Below, piece after piece: positions 16,148-24,718 of a stretch of 64,000 bases of DNA. Position numbers and translations under genes: made by a program. The notes under the pieces are model-generated. The model saw only the letters and a list, made by a program, of their open reading frames with translations. It searched no databases and was not told the DNA's origin. The stretch lies in NCBI GenBank assembly GCA_964235765.1, contig CAXSDH010000003.1, forward strand, positions 35,127 through 99,126, in the 5' to 3' direction. This DNA is from JAVVHH01 sp964235765. GTDB taxonomy: Bacteria > Pseudomonadota > Alphaproteobacteria > Acetobacterales > Acetobacteraceae. Position 1 is the first letter of the stretch. Every line of letters begins with the position of its first letter.

Positions 16148-17901
16148 CAGCGCACCTGGGCGAAGCTGAACATGTGGGCAAAGTCTGCAATTCCGCTAGG
16201 CACTGCCGTTAGTCGGCGGTCATTCGTCTCCGGAACCGCCAATCCAAGGCTGCTCATCTTCTCACGGACCATGGCCGCAAAGGCGCTATCGCCCCATTTG
16301 ACCGCAAGCGCCAGTCCAGAGTTGAGGAAGCGCCGATGCGTCTCCTGGTCGGGCACCCGGCCTCCGGTTGGATGGAACAGCAAGGCGGGGGAGCAACTTT
16401 TCACCTGGAACCCAGCGGCACGGGCGCGCCACGACAAATCGACGTCCTCGCAATACATAAAGAACCGGTCATCGAAACCGCCGAGCGCCGCATGAATCCG
16501 GCGCGGAATAAGCAGGCATGCGCCCGATGCCCAAGGTGTCTCGAAATCCAGGCGGTCATAGGTCTTCGGATGTTCGTCAGGAAACTGCAACGCTTCGATC
16601 AAAGCGCAGCCTCGGGCGGCCATATGCATTCGCAACATAGCGGCAAGGCAACCGGGATGCATGACGCCATCTGGGTTCAACGCGATGAATACGTCCGCGC
16701 CATCTTCAAACGCCCTGTCCATGAGGCGGTTTTGCGCGGCGCCGAAGCCGACGTTTCCTCGCGTTTCGAGCGCCGGCCGCAGCAGCATGTTCTGCACTGC
16801 CTCGCTCGCGGCGCTGCCGTTATCGACGAGCGTTACGGAAAGGGCGCAGCCGGCTTGCCGTGCCGCGACTTGGGCGCTGACGATGGCACGTCGCAGTTGC
16901 GCCGGGGGGTTGTCGAAAGTCACGACGCCCACGCATACGCGCAGCCCGTTCACCGTCAAATCCAAGCCAAGCGCCGTCGCCTGGGTCTGCCCCTGCCGGT
17001 CACGCTCGCGTTCGCTGGCCGGGCGGCGTGCCGCCGCGCCGACTCGCAGGTAGTGCTCCAATGCCCCTTCCGCTTTCGCGTCCGGGTTGGTTTGCTGGTA
17101 GAAGGCCGGGTCGAAATCGGGGGAGGGAGCCAGCCCGGCGGCGGCGCCGCGGCGGATGTAGTCGGCGAGAGGATTGCCGCCGACGCCCGGTTGCCGGCTG
17201 TACCAACTGGCATCGAACCCCGGATTGGGGTCGAGGCCGGCATTCTCAACATAATGCTCGAGCGGGGTCCGGCTTTCAGCCGCGCGGGGGTTCCGATCGA
17301 CGTACCATGCGGCGTCGAACAAAGGGTTCGGTTTCAAGCATCTCGACGCGCCATGCTCGATGTAGTGCAGAAGCGGGTTACGGCCGCGGGCCTGTTCGTA
17401 GGTGCGTTGGTACCAGGAAGCGTCGAAAAGCGGGTGTGGGTCGAAGCAGCCGGCGGGTCCGTGTTCGAGAAAATGGGCCAGCGGATTCCTCGCCGACTCA
17501 GGGTACCGGCTGGAGTACCAGGCTGGGTCGAACAGCGGATGAGGGGCCAAGCAGCCGGCGATGCCGGTGTCGAGGTAGTGATCGAGCGCGTCCTCGACAG
17601 CGAGCCCATCGACCTGGCGGATGTACCAGGACGGGTCGAACAAAGGATTTGGCTGCAGCCCCTGAGCGGCGCCCGCGAGCAGGAAGTGGCGCATTGGGTC
17701 CAAGCCGGGTTCGCCCGGAACGCCCGGCTGCGCACGATACCAAGCCGGATCCCAAAGTCCGGACCGAAGCAGCACGGCGGCGATGCGTCGTTTGGCCAGG
17801 CGCCGGCGAACCCGGGTGCCGAGTTGCCGCGTGACGGCGAGGCCGAACGTTCGCCGGGCCAGGCGCGGAGCACGCGCCACGGCGAACCAGAGTCCTTTCA
17901 T
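16144..17901 (-). CDS. FDxxWY-repeat protein fused to a family 2 glycosyltransferase
   Basis: The 585-residue protein has two parts. Residues 49-292 are seven repeats of 34-38 residues with the core (L/G/D)FD(P/A)(S/A)(W/F)Y and a second conserved element resembling PLxHYxExG. Residues 322-560 are a GT2 domain of the rhamnosyltransferase type. It has VGVVTFDNP at the start, LVDNGS at 358-363, NPDG (Asp411) and the late acidic motif YCEDVDLSWR (483-492). The repeat module also occurs in the 923-residue protein at 20520-23291, pointing to a shared role in this polysaccharide locus. No signal peptide is seen. Confidence 0.85.
   Translation of the reverse strand: MKGLWFAVARAPRLARRTFGLAVTRQLGTRVRRRLAKRRIAAVLLRSGLWDPAWYRAQPGVPGEPGLDPMRHFLLAGAAQGLQPNPLFDPSWYIRQVDGLAVEDALDHYLDTGIAGCLAPHPLFDPAWYSSRYPESARNPLAHFLEHGPAGCFDPHPLFDASWYQRTYEQARGRNPLLHYIEHGASRCLKPNPLFDAAWYVDRNPRAAESRTPLEHYVENAGLDPNPGFDASWYSRQPGVGGNPLADYIRRGAAAGLAPSPDFDPAFYQQTNPDAKAEGALEHYLRVGAAARRPASERERDRQGQTQATALGLDLTVNGLRVCVGVVTFDNPPAQLRRAIVSAQVAARQAGCALSVTLVDNGSAASEAVQNMLLRPALETRGNVGFGAAQNRLMDRAFEDGADVFIALNPDGVMHPGCLAAMLRMHMAARGCALIEALQFPDEHPKTYDRLDFETPWASGACLLIPRRIHAALGGFDDRFFMYCEDVDLSWRARAAGFQVKSCSPALLFHPTGGRVPDQETHRRFLNSGLALAVKWGDSAFAAMVREKMSSLGLAVPETNDRRLTAVPSGIADFAHMFSFAQVRW
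17026..17757 (-). repeat. seven tandem protein-level repeats (about 34-38 codons each)
   Basis: Within the glycosyltransferase gene, the motif FDxxWY (WDPAWY, FDPSWY, FDPAWY, FDASWY, FDAAWY, FDASWY, FDPAFY) recurs. Its aspartates fall at residues 51, 89, 125, 160, 196, 230 and 264. The intervals of 38, 36, 35, 36, 34 and 34 residues are regular. The repeats diverge at DNA level, so they are an old protein module rather than a recent duplication. Confidence 0.9.
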
Positions 17902-17954
17902 AGGCGGGTGCTAGCATGGGCCGGCATATTACGGCCAGCCGCACCGGCCGGGGA

Positions 17955-18947
17955 TCAGTCGGTGGTCCAGAACGCCCGGGCTCCGCCAGCCTGGAGGGCG
18001 CCGATCATGCGTGCCATTCCGTCCGAGAAAGAAAGTAGCGGCGACCATTTCAGGACGTCTCGCGCCAGGGTCACGTCCAGGATGTTGACCGGCACGTCGA
18101 AACCGCGGGCCGGGCCGCGTTCCACCTGCAACCGGTGGCCGAGCCGCGCCTCCAGCTCGGCCAGGACGCCGTTCAGACTTGCCCCATGCCCGCTGCCGAT
18201 GTTGAAGGTGGCCGACCCGATCAAGAGGGGTGCGGCGGCAAGGGCGATCAAGCCGGCGGCCGCGTCGGAGATGTGGATGTAGTCCCGCACGACTTCGCCA
18301 TCGCCCCAAATACTGATCGGCTGGCCGGTGATCGCGTGATGGGCGAATGTCGTAGCAGCGCCTTGGCCGCGGCCCGGATTTTGCCCGGCGCCGAAGGGAT
18401 TGGCCAGCCGGGCGACGCGGCAATCCATGCCGTGCAGCGTCCGGTATTGTTGGATATACAACTCTGCCGCGGCTTTTCCCGCGCCGTAGGCGGTGATGGG
18501 GCGAAGCGGGTGGTCTTCGCGTACTGGGGTGCGGAGAGGCTTGCCGTAGACGGTGCCGCCTGAGGAGGCAAACACCAGGCGCGGCGCGGCCGGGCCATGA
18601 CGCCGCAGGGCTTGGAGCAGGGCAAGCGTCGGTAGCACGTTGTCGGCCAGGTCGCCGGGTGGATTTTCGGCGGCGGTGGCCGGGATCGAGGTCCAGGCGT
18701 AGTGATGGATCACCGACGTTCCGACGAGCAGCCGCTGCCACTCTGCGGTGTGCAGTTCGAAGCGGGTCCAGGAGATGCGGTCGGCCAAAGCGGGAGGAAT
18801 GGGTTCGGCGGGTTCGACGCGGTCGGCCAACACGACGGTTTCGCCGGCACGGGCGAGCATGAGGGCAACGCTGCGCCCAATGAAGCCGCAGCCGCCCAGG
18901 ATCAGGTGGTGGCCTGCCGGGGTGGGAGGGTTTTCGGTGGTGGACAC
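17955..18947 (-). CDS. NAD-dependent sugar epimerase/dehydratase
   Basis: The 330-residue protein is an extended SDR of the UDP-glucose 4-epimerase/dehydratase family. The Rossmann motif GGCGFIG appears near the start. SSGGTVYG and the YGAGK catalytic Tyr/Lys pair (Tyr-x-x-x-Lys) are in the expected places, followed by the substrate-binding ANPFGAGQNP and the conserved RDYIHISDAA. It would make or modify a nucleotide sugar for the neighbouring transferases. The GTG at 18947 (VSTTENPP) is preferred because the strand-forming LILGGCG follows after only a few residues; the open frame extends to 19025 without family similarity. It is divergent from the methyltransferase gene at 19108. Confidence 0.87.
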   Translation of the reverse strand: MSTTENPPTPAGHHLILGGCGFIGRSVALMLARAGETVVLADRVEPAEPIPPALADRISWTRFELHTAEWQRLLVGTSVIHHYAWTSIPATAAENPPGDLADNVLPTLALLQALRRHGPAAPRLVFASSGGTVYGKPLRTPVREDHPLRPITAYGAGKAAAELYIQQYRTLHGMDCRVARLANPFGAGQNPGRGQGAATTFAHHAITGQPISIWGDGEVVRDYIHISDAAAGLIALAAAPLLIGSATFNIGSGHGASLNGVLAELEARLGHRLQVERGPARGFDVPVNILDVTLARDVLKWSPLLSFSDGMARMIGALQAGGARAFWTTD

Positions 18948-19107
18948 GGCGTTACATCCCGGATGACGTGTTGGTTTGGCACCTGTGGCCGGGCAAGACA
19001 ATTGTCGGGCTGCCGGGGCCACCAAGCCGGGGCTATTAGGACTGGACAGCCTGCCCGGCCCCGTTCTACGGCCTCACGCTTGCCGACAAGGATGGGACAT
19101 CGTCGCA

Positions 19108-20523
19108 GTGGGAGAAATCTTTGAACGGGCCACGCCGGCCGCAGCGCTGGAGTGGACCGGGGAGCGCCTGACGACCGGGACGGCCGGACAGATCGAGATC
19201 GAGCACCTGCACCGCTATTTCCTCGCCCGGGAGCTCTGCCGCGGCCTCGATGTGCTGGATGTCGCGTCGGGCGAGGGCTACGGCACCGCGCTGCTGGCGC
19301 AGGTCGCGCGATCGGCGCTGGGGATCGACGTTTCGGCAGCGGCCACCCGGCATGCTGCGACGAATTATCAGTTGCCGAACTTGCGGTTCCTGGAAGGGGA
19401 CGCCCGGCACCTTCCGCTCGGCAACGCCTGCGTGGATGCCGTCGTCTCGTTCGAGACGATCGAGCACTTCTATGAGCACGACGCCTTCCTGTCCGAGATC
19501 AAGCGCGTGCTGCGGCCGGGCGGGCGGTTGATCATGTCCTCTCCTGACCGGGACATCTACTCGCCGCAAGGCAGCCCGGCGAACCCGTTCCATGCACGGG
19601 AATTGACCCGCGGCGAGTTCGAAGCCTTGCTGGGGCAGTCGTTCGCCCATGTCCGTCTGCTGTCCCAAAGGCCGATTCTGGGTTCGGCGTTGGTGGCCAG
19701 TGAGCGGATGGCTGGTGACTTCCTGACGTTCGAGCGTCGGGGAGGCAACCACTTCGAGGTCTCGAGCGGCCTGCCGCGGGCGGCCTACCTGGTCGCGGTC
19801 GCGTCGGAGCAGGAGCTGCCGGCAGTACCGGAGTCGCTCTATATAGAGACCGGTGACGTCGGCGCGTTGTTGAGCCGGGCTGCCCTGGCGAGCGCCTTGG
19901 AAACCATTTCGCAAGCCGCGCAGTCGCGTGCGGCGACCGCCGAGACCCTCGCCGCGCGGCGGGTGGAGGAAGGCGAAGCCCAGGCGAAGGCGGCGGCCGA
20001 TCAGCTTGCGGCCGCGGATTCGCAGCTTCACGCCGCGAAGGACCAGCTCGAAGCCGATCGCGAACGGGCGGAGGCAGTCATGGCCGCCATGCGGGACGAC
20101 CTCGAACAGGCCCGGTCCGCGTTCGAGAAGGCGCAAGCGGACGCAGCCACGGCCGAAGGCGACATCGCGGGGTTACGGACGGAGGTGAAGACGGCCTGCG
20201 CCCAGCGCGACATGGCCCGCGTGGCGCTGCGCCGGGCCGGTGTGTTTGCGGAGAACGGCTGGCGCATCCGCCTGAAGGACGCGGAGCAACGCCTGCTCGA
20301 CGAGCAGAACCGCGCCGAGGGCCTGCAACACCGGCTGGCGGCTCAGCAGCAGGATCTCGCGTCCGCCCAGCGGGAGGCCGAGGCGTGGCGCATCCGGTAT
20401 GATCTTCTGCGAAACCGCATGGAGGCGATCCTCCGGCGCTTCTGGGTTCTGCCCGCCTCCCGCGTCGTGCCCCGGCCCATCCGGCACTGGGTGCGCGAGC
20501 GGCTGCTGGGCGGCCGGCGATGA
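19108..20523 (+). CDS. SAM-dependent methyltransferase with C-terminal coiled coil
   Basis: The 471-residue protein starts at a GTG preceded by AAGGATGGG. Residues 1-240 are a class I methyltransferase of the type-11 family. VLDVASGEGYGTALLA is the SAM-binding loop, GIDVS the second strand, and FETIEHFYEHD and RVLRPGGRLIMSSPD the later motifs. Residues from about 265 to 430 are an uninterrupted alanine/glutamate/arginine coiled coil, and the tail (LRRFWVLPASRVVPRPIRHW) is basic and hydrophobic. The last bases overlap the start of the large glycosyltransferase (ATGA), so the two are coupled. Methylation of a glycan or terminal sugar is a reasonable inference; chain-length control by the coiled coil is speculation. 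Confidence 0.85.
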   Translation: MGEIFERATPAAALEWTGERLTTGTAGQIEIEHLHRYFLARELCRGLDVLDVASGEGYGTALLAQVARSALGIDVSAAATRHAATNYQLPNLRFLEGDARHLPLGNACVDAVVSFETIEHFYEHDAFLSEIKRVLRPGGRLIMSSPDRDIYSPQGSPANPFHARELTRGEFEALLGQSFAHVRLLSQRPILGSALVASERMAGDFLTFERRGGNHFEVSSGLPRAAYLVAVASEQELPAVPESLYIETGDVGALLSRAALASALETISQAAQSRAATAETLAARRVEEGEAQAKAAADQLAAADSQLHAAKDQLEADRERAEAVMAAMRDDLEQARSAFEKAQADAATAEGDIAGLRTEVKTACAQRDMARVALRRAGVFAENGWRIRLKDAEQRLLDEQNRAEGLQHRLAAQQQDLASAQREAEAWRIRYDLLRNRMEAILRRFWVLPASRVVPRPIRHWVRERLLGGRR

Positions 20524-23291
20524 TCCCGGGCCGTGCCGGAGAGGCTCATTCGGCAGGGGACTGCGCGCTTCTCGTCGAGTCCGGCCTGTTCGACGAGGCG
20601 TTCTACCGGGTGCGGGCGCGGCTGCCGGCGGGGGCGGACGCGGTCCGCCATTATCTCGAGCTGGGTTGGCACTGGGGATTGCAGCCCGCAGCCGATTTCG
20701 ACAGCGCCTTCGTGCAACCATTCTATGAGGCAGCCGGGCTGCACGGGCCGCCCCTGATGATCTGGGTCGAGCTGAGCGCCCTCGGCGGACGCCTTCCCTG
20801 CACGGAGGGCGAGGCCCAGTGGCGGGCCGAGCGCGTCAGGCCCAGCCCGGTGTTCGACGCCGCATGGTATGCGACCCGCCTGCCGCCTGGGATGGACCCG
20901 GCGCTGCATTACGTCCTCGTCGGCGAACGCCTGGGCTGGCGGCCCTCGGACCAGTTCGACCCCGCCTTCTACATTGACCGCTATCCCGAGATCCCGGCGC
21001 TCGGCCTGTCTCCGCTGATGCATTTCGAGCATTCCGGCCGGCAGGAGGGGCGGCGGCCGCGTGCCGCCCTGGATCGGCTCACGTTTCCAGGGCTTCCGGC
21101 GAGCGGGAAACCGAGGGTGCTCATGCTGGTGCACGACGGCTCACGCACGGGCGCCCCGCTCCTGGGCTGGAGCATCGCCCGGCTGCTGGCGGCGCGTTAC
21201 GACGTGGTGTCCGTGCTGCTGCGCGGCGGCGAGCTCGAAGCCGAATTCGCCGGCATCTCCGCGGCAGTCGTCGGGCCCATGGCCTGGGAGGAGTGGCACG
21301 TGACCGAGATGAGCCGTGTCGCGGACCGGCTCGTCGAGGAATACCGGCCGCTGTACGCCGTGGCCAACGGCATCGAGACGAGCATGCTCGTGCCCCCGCT
21401 GGCCATGCGCGGCGTGCCCTCGGTGGCGCTGGTGCACGAATTCGCCGCCTATACGCGCCCGATGGAGAAGCTGAGCAACGCCTTCGATTGGGCGACGGAG
21501 GTGGTGTTTCCAGCGAACATCGTGGCGGAATCCTCGTATCAATCGTTTCCGCACCTCCGCGAGCGCCGCGGCTTCCACGTGTTCGCCCAGGGGCGCGTCG
21601 ATCCTCCAGCGCCGCAGGCCGGGCCAGCGCCGCAGGCGCCCGATGTGGGCGCCGCGGTTCGCCCGGCCGGCGCGCGGGACGCCTTCGTCGTGCTCGGCGC
21701 CGGCTCGGTGCAAATCCGCAAGGGCGTCGATATCTTCTTTTCGGTCGCGGCGGCAGTGCGGCGCATCGCGCCGGCGCTGGATGTGCGCTTCGCCTGGATC
21801 GGCGACGGCTACGACCCGGTGAAGGACCCGCTCTACTCGGCCTACCTCAAGGAGCAGTTCGACCGGGCGGGCCTCGCGGGCATGGTCGCGATGCTGGAGC
21901 CGGTGCCCAACCTCGACCCGGCCTATGCCGCCGCGGACGTGATGCTGATGTCCTCCCGCCTCGATCCCCAGCCCAACGTCGGCATCGACGCCGTGGTGCG
22001 CGGCTTGCCGGTGGTGTGTTTCGAAGGTGCGTCGGGCACGGCCGAGGTGTTGGCCCGGGACCCGGAGACGGCGGTGCTGGTGGCGCCGCACCTGGACGCG
22101 CATGGGGCGGCGGAGATCATTTGCCGGCTGGCGGGCGACCGGGCCGCGCTGGCACGGCTTGGTCTGGCGGTGCAGCGGGTGGGCCGCCATGCCTATGACA
22201 TGGCGGCCTACATTGCCCGGGTGGACGGGATGGGCCAGGCCGCGGCGGCCCTGCTGCGCGAGGAGGACCGGCAACTGCTGACCAGCAGCGGCGTGCTCGA
22301 CGCCGACCTGGTGCTGCCGCCGGGCGCGGTGGCGCCGGGTCTGGACGGGTTGGCCAACGTCGTGCTGCAGCAATGGGCCGTGGTGGGCCTGAGCCCCGGC
22401 CAGACCGCCAATCCGCAGTTTCGCCGTCCATGCGCCGGGTTTCATCCGCAAGCGTACGCGGCCGCGCACCCCGAAGTTGCGGGGCAGAACCCGCTGGCGC
22501 ACTGGCTGCGGGCTGGCCGCCCGGCCGGGCCGTGGAGCCGCACCGTGTTCGCGCCGCTCCCGGAGGCCGCGCCAACGCCGTTGCGTGTGGCGCTGCATGC
22601 GCATTTCTACCACACCGACTCTGCCCGGGACCTGGCATCCCGGCTCCGCGCGAACGCCACGCCGTGCGATCTGTTCGTGACGACCGACCTGGCCGCCAAG
22701 GCCGACCGGCTGCGCCTGGCGTTCGCCCAGCATGCGGGCGCGGTGGACATCGCAATCGTGCCCAATCGTGGCCGGGACATCGGGCCGTTCCTCGCCTGCC
22801 TGCCCGACTTGATGGGCTATGACGTCGTCGGCCACCTGCATGGCAAGCGGAGCCAGGCGACGGACGCGGACATGGGCGACCGGTGGCGCGAGTTCCTTTG
22901 GGAGAACCTGGCCGGTGGGGAGCACCCGATGCTGGACACCGCGGCGCAGGCCTTCGCGGCCAATCCCGGACTGGGCTTGCTGATGGCCGAAGACCCGCAT
23001 CTGGTCGGCTGGGACGGCAACCGCGAGCTGGCCGAGAGCCTTGCCGAGCGGATGGGCTTGCCGGGGACGCTGGACACGTTCTTCGATTTCCCGCTCGGCA
23101 CCATGTTCTGGGCACGCCCGGCCGCGCTCCGCCCGCTGCTCGGCCTGCGGCTGGGGTGGGACGACTACCCGCCGGAGCCCGTGGCCTATGACGGGACCAT
23201 CCTGCATGCGCTGGAGCGGGTGGTTCCGTTCGTCGTCCGGAGCACGGGCGCCACCCTCGGCGGGCTACGGGTTCCCGGCACGAGCTGGTAG
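20520..23291 (+). CDS. multidomain glycosyltransferase: FDxxFY repeats, GT4 domain, RgpF-like domain
   Basis: The 923-residue protein starts with three FDxxxY repeats (FDEAFY, FDAAWY, FDPAFY; residues 1-180). A GT4 transferase with its N-terminal lobe from about 197 (PRVLMLVHDGSRTGAP) follows. Its C-terminal lobe spans about 385-570 (GSVQIRKGVDIFF, LMSSRLDPQPNVGIDAV, FEGASGTAEVL). One further repeat lies near 640 (FHPQAYAAAHPEV), and an RgpF-type rhamnan-synthesis domain runs from 687 to the end (ALHAHFYHTD, PNRGRDIGPFL, VGHLHGKRS). It probably assembles a surface polysaccharide, perhaps rhamnose-containing. It overlaps the methyltransferase by four bases and converges with the glycosylase gene, overlapping it by 27 bases. 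Confidence 0.85.
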   Translation: MIPGRAGEAHSAGDCALLVESGLFDEAFYRVRARLPAGADAVRHYLELGWHWGLQPAADFDSAFVQPFYEAAGLHGPPLMIWVELSALGGRLPCTEGEAQWRAERVRPSPVFDAAWYATRLPPGMDPALHYVLVGERLGWRPSDQFDPAFYIDRYPEIPALGLSPLMHFEHSGRQEGRRPRAALDRLTFPGLPASGKPRVLMLVHDGSRTGAPLLGWSIARLLAARYDVVSVLLRGGELEAEFAGISAAVVGPMAWEEWHVTEMSRVADRLVEEYRPLYAVANGIETSMLVPPLAMRGVPSVALVHEFAAYTRPMEKLSNAFDWATEVVFPANIVAESSYQSFPHLRERRGFHVFAQGRVDPPAPQAGPAPQAPDVGAAVRPAGARDAFVVLGAGSVQIRKGVDIFFSVAAAVRRIAPALDVRFAWIGDGYDPVKDPLYSAYLKEQFDRAGLAGMVAMLEPVPNLDPAYAAADVMLMSSRLDPQPNVGIDAVVRGLPVVCFEGASGTAEVLARDPETAVLVAPHLDAHGAAEIICRLAGDRAALARLGLAVQRVGRHAYDMAAYIARVDGMGQAAAALLREEDRQLLTSSGVLDADLVLPPGAVAPGLDGLANVVLQQWAVVGLSPGQTANPQFRRPCAGFHPQAYAAAHPEVAGQNPLAHWLRAGRPAGPWSRTVFAPLPEAAPTPLRVALHAHFYHTDSARDLASRLRANATPCDLFVTTDLAAKADRLRLAFAQHAGAVDIAIVPNRGRDIGPFLACLPDLMGYDVVGHLHGKRSQATDADMGDRWREFLWENLAGGEHPMLDTAAQAFAANPGLGLLMAEDPHLVGWDGNRELAESLAERMGLPGTLDTFFDFPLGTMFWARPAALRPLLGLRLGWDDYPPEPVAYDGTILHALERVVPFVVRSTGATLGGLRVPGTSW

Positions 23292-23936
23292 CGCCGCATC
23301 GTCCATGCTCGGCCGGCCTGTAAGGTGCCGCCAGTGGTGCCATAGCAGCCGCGCCGCCAGCGCCCGGCTGGGCCGCCACGCCTCGGCGATGGCGCGGAGC
23401 GCCTTCGGATCGGGCCGCGCGGGCAGGCCCAGCAAATGGGCCGCAGCGCCGGCGACCGCGATGTCGCCGGCCGGGAAAACGTCTTGCCGCTCGAGCGCGA
23501 ACAGCAGGTAGACCTCCGCCGTCCAGGGTCCGAGGCCGCGCACGGCGGTGATCGTGGCGAGCGCGGCCGCATCGTCCAGCGCCGCAAGGGCCGGGTCGGA
23601 CAGGCGGCCGTCGGCGAAGGCCGCCGCGAGGCTGCGCGCATGCGCCACCTTGGGGCGAGAGAGGCCGGCGCCCTGCAGCGCCTCGTCCGGCAGCGCCAGC
23701 AGGCCATCGGCGGCGAGCGCGCGGGGCAAGGCGCTTAACCGGCGCCAGATGGCGGCGGCGGCCTGGTTGCTGATCTGCTGGGCCACCACCGCCTGCAACA
23801 GCCCGGGAAAGCCGCGCGGCCGCACGCGCCAGGGCAAGGGGCCGGCCGCTGGCTCGATCACGGCCAGGCGCGGGTCCCGCACCATCAGGAGGTCGAGCGC
23901 GGCCCGCATGGCGGGGGGAGGGTGGGGAAACAGCAT
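23265..23936 (-). CDS. DNA-3-methyladenine glycosylase II (AlkA-type, HhH-GPD)
   Basis: The 223-residue protein has the HhH-GPD fold. It shows AVVAQQISNQAA in the N-terminal half, the hairpin AVRGLGPWTAEVYLL at about 131-145, and the catalytic aspartate in FPAGDIAV (about residue 158). It lacks the N-terminal beta domain of E. coli AlkA, as is common for the shorter proteobacterial forms. It would remove alkylated purines during base excision repair. It converges with the large glycosyltransferase gene and diverges from the response regulator gene. Confidence 0.9.
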   Translation of the reverse strand: MLFPHPPPAMRAALDLLMVRDPRLAVIEPAAGPLPWRVRPRGFPGLLQAVVAQQISNQAAAAIWRRLSALPRALAADGLLALPDEALQGAGLSRPKVAHARSLAAAFADGRLSDPALAALDDAAALATITAVRGLGPWTAEVYLLFALERQDVFPAGDIAVAGAAAHLLGLPARPDPKALRAIAEAWRPSRALAARLLWHHWRHLTGRPSMDDAALPARAGNP

Positions 23937-24001
23937 GCCGCCGCTTTCAACACCGTTGCGAGCCCCTGTCGAGATGCGCGCGGCGCCGGTATGCTCCGCC
24001 G

Positions 24002-24718
24002 ATGGAGGTCTCGCCGCATATCCTGCTGATCGACGACGACCGCGAGATCCGCGACCTGCTGGCGCGATTTCTCGAGCGGCATGGCCTGCGCGTCACCTCG
24101 GCGCGGGATGGGCGGGAGGCGCGGCGGGCCTGGCCGAGCGGGAACTTCCACCTCGTCATCCTCGACCTGATGCTGCCCGGCGAGAGCGGCCTCGACCTGG
24201 CGCGCTGGCTGCGCGGGGTGTCCGACGTGCCCATCGTCATGCTGACCGCCATGGGCGATGAGACCGACCGGATCATCGGCCTGGAACTTGGCGCCGACGA
24301 CTACCTGCCCAAGCCGTTCAACCCGCGGGAGCTGCTGGCCCGTATCCGCGCCGTGCTGCGGCGCACGACCGAGCGCGGCGCCCGCAAGCAGGAGGTGCCG
24401 GCCGCGTACCGTTTCGCCAACTGGCGCCTGGAGCCGGCCCGGCGCCGCCTGTCGAGCCTCGATGGCGTGGAGGTCACGCTGACCGGCGGCGAATACGACC
24501 TGCTCGCCGCCTTGGTGGAGCGCGCCAACCAGGTGCTGACCCGCGACATGCTGCTGGACCTGCTGCGCGGGCGGCAGGCCGGCCCCTTCGACCGCGCCAT
24601 CGATGTCGCCATCAGCCGGCTGCGCCGCAAGCTGGAGGGCGAGGGGCAGAGCGCGCAACTGATCAAGACCGTCCGCAGCGGCGGCTACGTGCTGGCTGCC
24701 ACGGTGGAGCGGGAATGA
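24002..24718 (+). CDS. OmpR-family response regulator
   Basis: The 238-residue protein has a receiver domain with acidic residues Asp11/Asp12, the phosphorylation site Asp55 (VILDLMLPG), Thr82 and Lys104 (DYLPKPF). A winged-helix DNA-binding domain follows from about 135 (LTGGEYDLLAALVERANQVLTR, then ISRLRRKLE and KTVRSGGYVL). Its stop overlaps the start of the sensor kinase (ATGA), so it is the cognate regulator. The domain spacing resembles the OmpR/EnvZ-like pair of alphaproteobacteria; target genes cannot be deduced. Confidence 0.94.
   Translation: MEVSPHILLIDDDREIRDLLARFLERHGLRVTSARDGREARRAWPSGNFHLVILDLMLPGESGLDLARWLRGVSDVPIVMLTAMGDETDRIIGLELGADDYLPKPFNPRELLARIRAVLRRTTERGARKQEVPAAYRFANWRLEPARRRLSSLDGVEVTLTGGEYDLLAALVERANQVLTRDMLLDLLRGRQAGPFDRAIDVAISRLRRKLEGEGQSAQLIKTVRSGGYVLAATVERE

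Noticed and set aside
17026..17757. A possible CRISPR-like regular array
   Set aside because: The period is about 105 bases, the units diverge in DNA and encode a conserved protein motif, so it is a protein repeat.
21141..23207. A 688-codon minus-strand frame opposite the multidomain glycosyltransferase
   Set aside because: It has no domain and has the biased composition of antisense frames here; the plus-strand protein has clear catalytic motifs.
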